A stretch of DNA of 64,000 bases from Yoonia maricola. Lineage in GTDB: Bacteria > Pseudomonadota > Alphaproteobacteria > Rhodobacterales > Rhodobacteraceae. Made by a program: the position numbers and the translations under genes. Location of the stretch: assembly GCF_002797915.1 (NCBI RefSeq), contig NZ_PGTY01000002.1, forward strand, positions 124,001 to 188,000, read 5' to 3'. Positions 28,580-37,391 of the stretch are shown piece after piece (position 1 is the stretch's first letter; every line of letters starts with the position of its first letter). Below the pieces are notes generated by a model. The model worked only from the letters and a program-made list of their open reading frames with translations, did not search any database and was not told where the DNA came from.

Positions 28580-31503
28580 GTCAGCACCTGTGGGTCAGGG
28601 TCGTCGCTGGTGCCCCATTCGCCGTAACGCGACAGATGATCATAATCGCTTTGGTCCGTTTTTGAAAATAACGCGAGGCGAGCCGTATAGCCGCGTTTGG
28701 GGTCGTGCCAATTGGCAAAAAGCGCCTCTAACTCGCCCCAAACCTGATTGGGTGGGTTGTCATCGAGCGGCGCCGGCACTTTTTTCATAGCCGCATTTAC
28801 CCCGATAAAGGTGGCGCCAGCGACCGACATGGGACCAAGGCTTTCGAACGCGCCAAGCTCCACCATCGCCGCCTCTAGCAAGAGCTGCTTGTCAAAGGTC
28901 AGTTGCTGATTTTTGGTCGGAACCGCCCCGGTTTTATAGTCATAGATCAGCGCCGATCCGGTGTCTGTCAGGTCAATTCTGTCGGCCTTGCAGGTCAGCA
29001 AAACACCAGAGGGTGCGACAAAAATCTCGCCAAAGGCTTCGATCTTGTTCTCGGTCGCAAGAGTTTGCCGTTCTGCCTCATCCGCCAAAAACTGATCGGC
29101 GGATCGTTCCATCCGTGCCATCCACTGTGCGCGGATTGTTGGCCACGGGCAATGTGCGGCAAATTCTTCGGCCGCGATTTGCATCAATGCATCTTTGTCA
29201 TTCGCCCCGTGTCCGGAACGTATGAAACGCTCAAGAATGCCATGCACGATTGTGCCGCGCAGGGGCGCATCTGCGGTGGGCACCAGCGGGTCGAGGGGGC
29301 TGAGGTGCAGCGTGTTGCGTGCATAGATCGCGAAAGGATCGCGGATCAGCGTTTTGATTTGGGTCACGGAAAGCTTGCCTGGTCGCGCAGCGATGGGCGG
29401 ACAAGGCGAAGGGCGAGGTTGCGCTGGAACCCGGTTTTCAGGCGTGGACAGAGCGGCCGCCATCGCACACCAACGTCCGCCCTCGGCGCGCATCGCTTCC
29501 AGCGCATCGGGTCCGTTTTGTTTCGGCAGACCTTTCAACAAATTCGTCAGCCGGTTGACCCAGCGTGACGGCACAGTTTCCGCATCGGCCGAGCGTTTCG
29601 CCCGTGTGATCCATACCTCGCGCCCGGCAACCGCTTGTTGATAGTCATGCGCCGACAGTCCAATCCGCCGTTCTGGCAGCAAAAGCCCCGCCTTGGCCCG
29701 CATGACCCTGTTCAGCCAAGGATCGGGGGGTGGTGCTTCGGGCCAAACGCCATCGTTCATGCCGCCCAGAATGGTCAGATCAACGCCCTGTACCCGCGCC
29801 TCAAGCGTTCCCCAGATCAGGATGTCGGGGTGGCCCGCATCGCGATCCCGCACTGTGCCTTCGGCGATGACCGCCCCAAAAAGGGCCGCATAGTCCCGTG
29901 CGGTCATGGTGCCGCCTGCGCTGGCAACTTGGATCAGGTTATCGCAGGTTTTGCGTGCTTCGCGTCCTGCCGCTTCGTCCCAAAGGCCGCCTGATCCGTC
30001 AGCGGCGGGGCCTGCGCACAACTGTGTGGCAACGGTGAGGTGCTGATCCAGATGGTCAGATAATGTCTGGCCGTGCGCCGTTTCCAACCCGGCGATCAGC
30101 TGTGCGAGCCAACCTGCCCACCCGGCGCGCTCTGTCCCTGTCTTTGCCCATGTCAGCAGATCTTCCGGTTTTGGGAAGGGCGGCCCATACCGGCGCAGGT
30201 ATAGTTCAAGATCGCGGGTATGGCGCAGGTGTTCGCCGCGGTCGTCCCGCCCGGAATGGCACAGCGGGTGTTTTAGCAGGGTCAGCAATGCCTCACCTGT
30301 CAAAGGTTTACCAAAAAGGTCCGCGACATGGCGTAAAAACCGCCCCGGCGGGGACAGGGCAAGGGGCATACCGGCACTGTCGTCAGGCTTGATATCCCAA
30401 CGGTCGAGGGCAGCCGTCACCTGACGGGTCAGCATCCGATCAGGCGAGATCAGGGCGGCAGTGATCCCATCCTTTGCCGCTTGGCGCAGGCGCAGCGCAA
30501 TGGTTTCTGCCTCAGCGCGGGGCGAGGCTGCTTCTACCAAAGTCAAACCTTTGGTCGCGTCGTGCAGATCGCCAAGATCAGGGCCTTCCGCCAGCCACTG
30601 GTCTGTCACAGGCGCGGGGCGCAGTGATAGGGAAATCAGCGCGTTGCGCGCTGGGTGCACTGGCGCTTGTCCGGACCATTCGCCAACATCATTTCGCCCA
30701 AACCCGATCAGGTCCATCAGGCGGCGGAAGCGGAATTGCGGATGATCCTCTGCGGTCAGATCATCATCCATTGCGTCCCAGACGTGATCAGGCAGATCGA
30801 AATCGAACCCCGGCAGGATGATTGCACCCTGTGGCAGCTTGGCGACCGCCTGCATAAAGAGTGCCGTCGCGCCGCGCGATCCGGTTGATCCTGCAATGAG
30901 GATGGGATGTATCGGCGGTTCTGTCTCCCAATTTGCGGCAAGTGTTTCGATCACCATGCGTTGCCGCGCTTCTTTATCGGGTGGTTCATTTTGTTGGTCA
31001 AAGAACGGGGTGATGATCTTGAGAAACGCCAACGCGCGTTCCCAGTGTCCGGACTGATCGGTGACATCGAGACCAGTGATCACATCGGGTTTCACACCTT
31101 CGCCCTGCATTTCATCCATGAGTTTGGCAAGGCTGTCGGACAGATCATAAAGTGCCGCACGCGGCGCAAGGTCAGGTTCCTGATCAAGTAGTTTGGCCAC
31201 GAATTGCGATAGCTCCAATCGCCGCCGCAGGGGTGACACCGCAGGTGGCAAATCAAGCGAGACCGGATCGTTTGCAAGATCGGTGATCAGGCGGATACGG
31301 GGCAGCAAACGCGCTGGGCCCGCGTCAAAAACCGCCCTGATGCGGCGTTGCATGCGGGTTGTGTTGACGTAGATTTCAACCCGAGCCAGATCGGTCGGTG
31401 TCATATCTGCGGTGCGCGCAAGCAGCCCGGCGACAAGCCCTTCGGCAAAATCAACGCCGGGTGGGCTGGCAAAGATGCGCGGTTTGGTTGCGGGGTCAAA
31501 CAT
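28576..31503 (-). CDS. addB: Double-strand break repair protein AddB
   Basis: The 975-residue partner of AddA begins MFDPATKPRIFASPPGVDFAEGLVAGL. It has a C-terminal nuclease domain with IYDYKTGAVP and, earlier, the AddB-type LSVTQIKTLIRDPFAIYARNTL segment. The N-terminal helicase-like half lacks a clear Walker A, as in the alphaproteobacterial AddB group. The ATG at 31503 gives an 8-bp overlap with murU and is preferred to a 25-codon upstream extension. Confidence 0.94.
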   Translation of the reverse strand: MFDPATKPRIFASPPGVDFAEGLVAGLLARTADMTPTDLARVEIYVNTTRMQRRIRAVFDAGPARLLPRIRLITDLANDPVSLDLPPAVSPLRRRLELSQFVAKLLDQEPDLAPRAALYDLSDSLAKLMDEMQGEGVKPDVITGLDVTDQSGHWERALAFLKIITPFFDQQNEPPDKEARQRMVIETLAANWETEPPIHPILIAGSTGSRGATALFMQAVAKLPQGAIILPGFDFDLPDHVWDAMDDDLTAEDHPQFRFRRLMDLIGFGRNDVGEWSGQAPVHPARNALISLSLRPAPVTDQWLAEGPDLGDLHDATKGLTLVEAASPRAEAETIALRLRQAAKDGITAALISPDRMLTRQVTAALDRWDIKPDDSAGMPLALSPPGRFLRHVADLFGKPLTGEALLTLLKHPLCHSGRDDRGEHLRHTRDLELYLRRYGPPFPKPEDLLTWAKTGTERAGWAGWLAQLIAGLETAHGQTLSDHLDQHLTVATQLCAGPAADGSGGLWDEAAGREARKTCDNLIQVASAGGTMTARDYAALFGAVIAEGTVRDRDAGHPDILIWGTLEARVQGVDLTILGGMNDGVWPEAPPPDPWLNRVMRAKAGLLLPERRIGLSAHDYQQAVAGREVWITRAKRSADAETVPSRWVNRLTNLLKGLPKQNGPDALEAMRAEGGRWCAMAAALSTPENRVPAQPRPSPCPPIAARPGKLSVTQIKTLIRDPFAIYARNTLHLSPLDPLVPTADAPLRGTIVHGILERFIRSGHGANDKDALMQIAAEEFAAHCPWPTIRAQWMARMERSADQFLADEAERQTLATENKIEAFGEIFVAPSGVLLTCKADRIDLTDTGSALIYDYKTGAVPTKNQQLTFDKQLLLEAAMVELGAFESLGPMSVAGATFIGVNAAMKKVPAPLDDNPPNQVWGELEALFANWHDPKRGYTARLALFSKTDQSDYDHLSRYGEWGTSDDPDPQVLT

Positions 31504-32167
31504 CCAGCATTGCCTCGGCTGCTTCAATGCTGGACGGTTGCCCAACATCGCACCATTGCCCGTCGTAAACGGTGCCATAAAGGCCGCCGCGCGCGCCGAT
31601 AATGTTCCATGCGATATTCAGCGAAAACGCGGTTTCTGCGATCTCAGACAACACATCGGTTCGCAGGATTTGCAGGCCGGTATAAATGGCTTCTGGCGCG
31701 CGATGCAGTTGACCGTTTGCGTCGATATGGAAATCACCTTTGCCAAGGTGGCCAGAAACGTTGCGCTTTTCCACGAGTAGCAGGAGTGCCTCCATTTCGG
31801 GCCGCCATGCCTGCAGGATGTGCCGTATCGGGTTAGGGCCATTCCAGACGGCGTCGGTGTTCATGGTCAGGACCGGATTGCCATTCAGAAGCGGCAATGC
31901 CTTGCGCAAACCGCCACCGGTTTCCAAAAGCATATCGCTTTCATCAGAAAAAATGATGGGCTGGCCGGCAAGATGGTCGCGGATCATATCGCCGTGGTAG
32001 TGTAGGTTGACGACCTTTTTGCTAATGTCGGTGTCTTTGGCAAGATCAAGTGCGTGGTCGATCAGCGCCTTGCCTGCCACCTTGATCAACGGCTTGGGTT
32101 TATCCGCCGTCAATGCCCCCATGCGGGTGCCAAGCCCGGCGGCGAAGAACAGGATTGGCATGCTCAT
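31496..32167 (-). CDS. murU: N-acetylmuramate alpha-1-phosphate uridylyltransferase (MurU-like nucleotidyltransferase)
   Basis: The 223-residue protein has the sugar-nucleotidyltransferase signature FFAAGLGTRMGALTADKPKPLIKVAGKALIDHAL at the N-terminus. It is followed by MNTDAVW with the metal-binding Asp. Next to an AmgK-like kinase, the pair matches the cell-wall recycling route MurNAc to UDP-MurNAc that bypasses de novo synthesis. The start at 32167 overlaps the amgK stop as ATGA. A less specific sugar nucleotidyltransferase is the alternative. Confidence 0.82.
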   Translation of the reverse strand: MSMPILFFAAGLGTRMGALTADKPKPLIKVAGKALIDHALDLAKDTDISKKVVNLHYHGDMIRDHLAGQPIIFSDESDMLLETGGGLRKALPLLNGNPVLTMNTDAVWNGPNPIRHILQAWRPEMEALLLLVEKRNVSGHLGKGDFHIDANGQLHRAPEAIYTGLQILRTDVLSEIAETAFSLNIAWNIIGARGGLYGTVYDGQWCDVGQPSSIEAAEAMLDV

Positions 32168-33135
32168 GCGACCAGCCTCGCCAGTTTTTCTGGTGTTGGC
32201 GCGGGCACAGTATCCAACACCGCTTGTTGTAGGTTGGCAAGTGCCGGGTCTTGGAGGTCTTGCAGGATATGGCCCCAAACGCGCGGCATGAAATCAAGGT
32301 AGCGCGGTTTTCCCATCTCAGTCACGAGGCGCGCAAAAACACCAAGGATGCGTAGGTTACGCTGCACGGCAAGACAAGCAAACGTTGTTTGAAACTGGCC
32401 CTTTGCGCGGGTGCTGTCGGTGAAATACTGGATCATTTCTGTGGCCACGCTTGGGCTGACGTCGCGCCGGGCATCCCGTAAAAGCGAGGCAAGATCATAG
32501 CCTGCGGGTGCGATGAAAGCGTCTTGAAAATCCAGCAACCCAACTTTGTCATGGCCCGTTAGATTGGCCCGCCAAATCAGGTTTTCGGCATGGAAGTCAC
32601 GTAGGGCCAGCGTATCAGGATCGGGTGCAAATTCTGCCAGCGCATGATGCACTTGTGCGCAAAGATCATCAGTGGGCGCGTGGCTGTAATATGGTCCAAT
32701 GATCGCGACCATCTCGGCACCGACGGCAGGTGTCATCTTTTTAAGATGGGCGGGGGGCGTCACTTCTTCCAGCCGCAGCAGGATATCTGCGGCAGACCGG
32801 TAAAGTATCATCTCATCTGATGGCATGTCCTGCAGCCATTGCGCAAAGTCATTTATCCCCAAATCGCTTAGCAGCAATAGCCCGTTTTTGGGGGCATGCC
32901 CGAGGATATCTGGTGCGGCAAACCCATGCTGGCAGAGCAGATTTGCTATATCAACAAAGCTTCTTGTGTCTTCGCCGTTTTCGGGCGGCGCATCCATCAG
33001 AATTGCCGTTTCGGGCCCGGACGACAGACGTAGGTAACGGCGCGCTGATGCATCACCGGCCAGCGGGGTTTGCGCCCAATCTTGCCATGGGCCACCGGCA
33101 AGGAAATCTGCGATGATGGTGGCGCGGTCAGGCAT
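32164..33135 (-). CDS. amgK: Anomeric MurNAc/GlcNAc kinase AmgK-like phosphotransferase
   Basis: The 323-residue aminoglycoside-phosphotransferase-fold protein has LALRDFHAENLIWR (catalytic Asp and Asn) and VGLLDFQDAFIAPAGYDLASLL (the metal-binding D-F-Q-D). AmgK phosphorylates MurNAc at C1, giving the substrate for MurU. The order tsaE-amgK-murU-addB is a recognised alphaproteobacterial arrangement. It overlaps tsaE by 8 bp and murU by 4 bp. Confidence 0.85.
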   Translation of the reverse strand: MPDRATIIADFLAGGPWQDWAQTPLAGDASARRYLRLSSGPETAILMDAPPENGEDTRSFVDIANLLCQHGFAAPDILGHAPKNGLLLLSDLGINDFAQWLQDMPSDEMILYRSAADILLRLEEVTPPAHLKKMTPAVGAEMVAIIGPYYSHAPTDDLCAQVHHALAEFAPDPDTLALRDFHAENLIWRANLTGHDKVGLLDFQDAFIAPAGYDLASLLRDARRDVSPSVATEMIQYFTDSTRAKGQFQTTFACLAVQRNLRILGVFARLVTEMGKPRYLDFMPRVWGHILQDLQDPALANLQQAVLDTVPAPTPEKLARLVA

Positions 33136-33592
33136 TCAAGCCTCGCAACCTGTCGGGCCAAGGTGAGGGTCCCGTGATTGTCAGGTGATGTTGGTCCTCT
33201 TGTGCTTCAAAGGCTAGTGTCAGCGCTGTTTTGGGTGCGACGTCGCCTAACCGATCCGGCCATTCTATTAGGCATATCGCGGTTTCAAATGCCTCACTTA
33301 AACCCAGCTCCAATGCTTCATCCGGGTGCGTCAGCCGATAAAGATCGCAATGCCAGATATCACCATTTTCATCGTCATAGGTTTGCACCAGAGTGAATGT
33401 AGGAGAGGGGACATCTTCCATCCGCCCAAGGCGTGCGCGGATCAGGGCGCGGGCGAAGGCGGATTTGCCTGCGCCAATCTGCCCATCCAGCAAGAGCGTG
33501 TCACCTGCCTTGAGGTATGTTGCGATTTTCGCTGCCAAAATGCCGGTGGCTTCTTCATCGTCCAGAGAAAACGCAAACAAGGTGTGGGTCAT
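33128..33592 (-). CDS. tsaE: tRNA threonylcarbamoyladenosine biosynthesis ATPase TsaE
   Basis: The 154-residue P-loop ATPase has LLLDGQIGAGKSAFARALIRARLG and PSPTFTLVQTYDDENGDIWHCDLYRL, with the TsaE signature LIEWPDRLGD. With TsaB and TsaD it makes t6A37 of ANN-decoding tRNAs. It starts a chain of overlapping minus-strand genes running through amgK, murU and addB to addA. Confidence 0.95.
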   Translation of the reverse strand: MTHTLFAFSLDDEEATGILAAKIATYLKAGDTLLLDGQIGAGKSAFARALIRARLGRMEDVPSPTFTLVQTYDDENGDIWHCDLYRLTHPDEALELGLSEAFETAICLIEWPDRLGDVAPKTALTLAFEAQEDQHHLTITGPSPWPDRLRGLNA

Positions 33593-33633
33593 AACCCGAC
33601 ATTATGGGGTTGCGACGGCCCTGCAAGCGGAAA

Positions 33634-35190
33634 TCAGCGCTTGCCAGCTTCGATTGCCATATCGCGCATCATCAGCTTGCGGATTTCGGGCCTTTTTGGT
33701 GGTGCGATTGCAAAGCGCACGAGCGTCATCCCGCTTGCGATAGGGTCCGCATGGCAGGCCAAATGTCGCCCGTCCTCCATCAGTATCGTGTCTGACCATG
33801 GCGGTCTGGTACCAAGTTGCTGGATGAAATCACGCATGTCATGCCACATTGACGATGGGATACAGTGGTTTTGCCAAACCTTCATCTCAGACGGTAAGAT
33901 GCGGTGTTCGAGCACCTTTTCCGGCCCGTTGGACCAAAGGGTAGTGTAGGCGCGATTGGACATCACCAATGTGCCGGTCGCTGAAAAGACTGCAATGGCG
34001 TCGGACAGCGTATCAAGTACGGCTTGGCCGGTTTCGATGTCACGGCGGAAGCGCCGTGTCAGCGACACCTCTGCGGTGATATCTTCGAATAGCAAGGCAA
34101 AGGCGCCATCTGGATGCGGCCGCCCGGTGACGCGGTAGGTCTGCCCGTCTGGCAGTGCCCAGTTCTTGCTGTAGGTTCCGTTCTTTGCGGCTGTTTCAAC
34201 AGCCGTGAATTGTTCGCGCCATGATGTATAATTCTTGGGTTCAGGCATCATGCGTATTTCGCGCAAGCGGTCGAGCACGGTATCAATTGTGGGACTGGCG
34301 CCAAGAAAATCAAAGGGTAGGCCGGACATATCGCTGAAGGCCGGATTGAACATTTTCACTTGTCTGTTCTTGTCAAAGATCGCAAGGCCAATGGATAGTT
34401 CCCCAAATGTCTTGCCAAGTGTTTTTACAAATTCTGATCTGGCACTGTCTGCGCGGACAATTTCGGTTGCGTTATTGGCGAAATGCAAACGCCCGCCTGC
34501 ATGGATCACGGTTGAAATGTCAAACCATTGGTCCTTTTCACCATCAGCTGGTTTGACCGCAATCCTGCGCTTTTGCGGCTCCAGCGGTTCCGCCGTGGCA
34601 TCGAAAAGGGATTTCACATCCAGTTCACGCAGCGCTTCGATATACGCATTATTCGCCCAACGCAGATGCCCGTTTTGATCTTCGTGCCAGACTAGCTGTG
34701 TCGAATGGGTGGTGATGCTCTGCATCAATGCGGTTTCTGCATTGCTAGCGTCACAGGACATGCGCAACGCAGCCAGTTCGCGGGTCCAGGTTTCATCGCC
34801 ATTCAGTGAAATCCGCAACCGGTTGTCCGTACGTTTGGCATCGATAAAGACGGTCGGATCGCTTTCGCTACAGATACGAAATGCCGCTGCGTCAGGATCG
34901 GCGAGCTTTTCTTTGATACCCGGAAATTCTGGCGTGACATGGGTAATCATCACATCAAGATCACTCAGGTTATTTGCGCCGTGACCGATCATCGCCCATG
35001 CATCGGGGGTGGCATCGATCAGATGATCATCAGCGAAAAGAAATATTGTCCCTTTATCGGACGCTTTGTTGAAAGTGGCGGCTCCTTGCGGGCGTGCGGG
35101 TCTTTTGGATTGCAGCAAAGTAATGATCACCGCAGCGCCGCAAACCGCAGCAACACAGATGGCGAGAAGCTCTGCCATGTTCAATAACAT
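33634..35190 (-). CDS. PAS-domain membrane-anchored protein without a kinase domain
   Basis: The 518-residue product has an N-terminal membrane helix (residues ~5-25), then tandem PAS-like regions. One lies around residues 255-390 (GELSIGLAIFDKNRQVKMFNPAFSDMSGLP...) and another around 390-500 (AVLDTLSDAIAVFSATGTLVMSNRAYTTLW). No histidine kinase, GGDEF, EAL or HTH module follows. It lies downstream of regB on the same strand (77-bp gap) and upstream of tsaE. Its partner is unknown. A sensory input role for RegB/RegA is possible from position only. The start codon is uncertain, with another in-frame ATG at 35178. Confidence 0.8.
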   Translation of the reverse strand: MLLNMAELLAICVAAVCGAAVIITLLQSKRPARPQGAATFNKASDKGTIFLFADDHLIDATPDAWAMIGHGANNLSDLDVMITHVTPEFPGIKEKLADPDAAAFRICSESDPTVFIDAKRTDNRLRISLNGDETWTRELAALRMSCDASNAETALMQSITTHSTQLVWHEDQNGHLRWANNAYIEALRELDVKSLFDATAEPLEPQKRRIAVKPADGEKDQWFDISTVIHAGGRLHFANNATEIVRADSARSEFVKTLGKTFGELSIGLAIFDKNRQVKMFNPAFSDMSGLPFDFLGASPTIDTVLDRLREIRMMPEPKNYTSWREQFTAVETAAKNGTYSKNWALPDGQTYRVTGRPHPDGAFALLFEDITAEVSLTRRFRRDIETGQAVLDTLSDAIAVFSATGTLVMSNRAYTTLWSNGPEKVLEHRILPSEMKVWQNHCIPSSMWHDMRDFIQQLGTRPPWSDTILMEDGRHLACHADPIASGMTLVRFAIAPPKRPEIRKLMMRDMAIEAGKR

Positions 35191-35267
35191 GATGTATCCA
35201 TTCCTGACTCTGCGTGATTAAGATATCGATCAGGAAAGTTAACGTCGTCTTAACATTTGGGCCAAGA

Positions 35268-36671
35268 TTATGGCCAAACAGCAATAGGTTGGTTTTCCCC
35301 CAAAGGTGCGTTTTGCGTAGGTTTATTTGTTTGCAGCAACTTGCGGGGCCAACTGACCTCAACAATTGCACCACCTGTTGCCTGCCCGGTCCAGCTTGCA
35401 TGCCCATGCTTGCGGCTGTTGGAAAAGCTCAGTTTCGCACCTGAACGTTCAAGTAAAGTCTTTGCAATAAAAAGCCCGAGCCCCATTCCTTCATAGCCCG
35501 GACGCCGGGCGCCATCTTCGGACAAACGGCGGCGTTTGACAAACGGATCACCGATGCGCCCAATCACAGAGGGCGGAAAACCGCGCCCATCGTCAGAAAT
35601 GCGCACGGTAATCGTGTCCTCGGACCATGTCATTTCTACCATCACCTGCGCGCGCGAAAAATCGACGGCATTCTGAATAAGATTGCGAAGCCCATGGATG
35701 ATTTCGGGGCGTCTTTCTATGCTGGGTTGGGTCAGGTTGGCCCCTTCCTGTGGCACAATGTCGAAGCGGACCTCCTTGCCTCGGTCCAAATGCGGCTCGG
35801 CCGCTTCGCGGATTACCGTTTCAATGGGTGCAAAGCGCACCTGTAAATCATCCTTGCCGGAGCGCCCCATGGATTGCAAAATATCGCGACACCGATCTGC
35901 CTGGGACCTGATCAGTTCAGCATCCTCCAGCAGCTCTGGGCGATCTTGCAATTCTTCCTTCAACTCACTGCTCACCAGTTTGATCGTGGCCAGTGGTGTG
36001 CCTAATTCATGCGCTGTGGCTGCAACAACGCCGCCAAGATCTGTCAGTTTTTGTTCGCGTGACAGGGCAAGCTGTGTGGCCAGCAGTGCCTCGTTCATGG
36101 CGTTCATCTCGGAGGTGACCTGGCGGGCGTAAAGTGCGACAAACACAAGGCTGATCAACAACGCGACCCAAAACCCGAACTGAAACAGCACTGGCAAAGC
36201 AAGCTCTGCGCCAGCATCACTCATCAAGGGCAGGTGATAGCGGCTGACAATCGTGACCAGCGTGATCGCCGTCAGTCCCAGAAAAACAGTGCTTCTGATA
36301 TGCAATACTGTCGCAGAGATCGTCACTGGTGCCAGCACAAGCATCGCAAAGGGGTTGTTCAGCCCGCCTGTCAGATACAAAAGCGCGGACAGCTGGATGA
36401 TATCAAAGACAAGCCAAAGGGTTGCTTCAAGCCCCGACATGCGTTTGTTGGTGGGATAGGTATAATAGGATACAAGGTTCGCAGTGATTGCGATGGTGAT
36501 AACCAAAGCCGCCGCACCGACCGCAATATCAATGCCATACAGCCTGACCGCAACGATGATAGCTGCCGATTGGCCAGCAATCGCAAACCAACGCAGGGTG
36601 ACCAGCGTGCGCAGCCTGATCCAGTTGGTTCTTTCTGGTCGCTTCAAAAGCTGAAAGTCGGTAGGCGGCAT
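35268..36671 (-). CDS. regB: Redox sensor histidine kinase RegB/PrrB
   Basis: The 467-residue kinase has about six membrane helices in its first ~190 residues and the quinone-linked GGLNNPF heptapeptide at 102-108. The phosphoacceptor His221 sits in AATAHELGTPLATIKL. Cys261 in the redox box SQADRCRDIL corresponds to Cys265 of R. capsulatus RegB. The HATPase domain has NAVDFSRA, DDGRGFPP and GMGLGLFIAKTLLER. RegB senses respiratory redox state and phosphorylates RegA, which controls photosynthesis, carbon and nitrogen fixation genes. It is divergent from regA. Unlike Rhodobacter, there is no senC/prrC between them. Confidence 0.95.
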   Translation of the reverse strand: MPPTDFQLLKRPERTNWIRLRTLVTLRWFAIAGQSAAIIVAVRLYGIDIAVGAAALVITIAITANLVSYYTYPTNKRMSGLEATLWLVFDIIQLSALLYLTGGLNNPFAMLVLAPVTISATVLHIRSTVFLGLTAITLVTIVSRYHLPLMSDAGAELALPVLFQFGFWVALLISLVFVALYARQVTSEMNAMNEALLATQLALSREQKLTDLGGVVAATAHELGTPLATIKLVSSELKEELQDRPELLEDAELIRSQADRCRDILQSMGRSGKDDLQVRFAPIETVIREAAEPHLDRGKEVRFDIVPQEGANLTQPSIERRPEIIHGLRNLIQNAVDFSRAQVMVEMTWSEDTITVRISDDGRGFPPSVIGRIGDPFVKRRRLSEDGARRPGYEGMGLGLFIAKTLLERSGAKLSFSNSRKHGHASWTGQATGGAIVEVSWPRKLLQTNKPTQNAPLGENQPIAVWP

Positions 36672-36759
36672 GTTCTGAAATCCGATACGCGGGTTGATAG
36701 AAAGGATAACCTGAATACCGCCATGATCAATGCGACTTGATCCATGACCTTTCAGATAC

Positions 36760-36780
36760 GCCGCGTTCAGTTGACGCGGC
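36760..36780. repeat. Inverted repeat in the regB/regA divergent promoter region
   Basis: GCCGCGT and ACGCGGC form a perfect 7-bp inverted repeat with a 7-base spacer, 47 bp upstream of the regA start. It could be an operator or a leader hairpin. Its GC-rich half-sites loosely recall RegA targets (GCGGC-N-GNCRC type), so autoregulation is possible but unproven. Confidence 0.4.
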
Positions 36781-36826
36781 CTGCTACAATTCTACTTATC
36801 TAAAAGAACTGGCAATAGGTCTTAAT

Positions 36827-37378
36827 ATGAATATCGAGGCGTTGGATCTGGGCGAAGACAAAAGTCTTCTTCTGGTCGATGATGATGAAGCGTTTTTGCG
36901 CAGGCTCGCAAAAGCGATGGAAAAACGTGGTTTTGACGTTGAGATGGCAGGTTCTGTCGCCGCTGGTAAAGCTGTGTCCACGGCCCGCCCGCCTGCTTAC
37001 GCGGTGGTTGATCTGCGTTTGGAAGACGGCAATGGCCTTGATGTGGTGGAAACGCTACGCGCCCGCAGACCGGATGCGCGGATCGTGGTCTTGACCGGAT
37101 ATGGGGCCATCGCCACTGCCGTGGCGGCAGTGAAAATCGGCGCAACCGATTATTTGTCCAAACCTGCGGATGCCACTGATGTTACCAATGCGCTGCTTGC
37201 CTTGACGGATGAATTGCCACCACCCCCCGAAAACCCGATGAGTGCAGATCGGGTCCGCTGGGAGCATATTCAGCGCGTTTATGAACTATGTGATCGCAAT
37301 GTATCCGAAACAGCGCGGCGGTTGTCGATGCACCGGCGTACCTTGCAGCGCATACTTGCTAAGCGAAGCCCGCGTTAA
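36827..37378 (+). CDS. regA: Response regulator RegA/PrrA
   Basis: The 183-residue protein has a receiver domain with LLLVDDDEAFLRRL, the phosphoacceptor Asp62 in AVVDLRLEDGNGLDVVETLR, and LTGYGAIATAVAAVKIGATDYLSKP. A Pro-rich linker (DELPPPPENPMSADRVRWEHIQRVYELCDRNVSETARRL) and a Fis-type HTH follow at the end. These are RegA hallmarks and match its usual length of about 184. The ATG at 36827 is chosen over an upstream ORF start because it gives MNIEALDLGEDKSLLLVDDD. It is convergent with ppsR (13-bp gap). Confidence 0.96.
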   Translation: MNIEALDLGEDKSLLLVDDDEAFLRRLAKAMEKRGFDVEMAGSVAAGKAVSTARPPAYAVVDLRLEDGNGLDVVETLRARRPDARIVVLTGYGAIATAVAAVKIGATDYLSKPADATDVTNALLALTDELPPPPENPMSADRVRWEHIQRVYELCDRNVSETARRLSMHRRTLQRILAKRSPR

Positions 37379-37391
37379 CCAAAGGCAGTCT

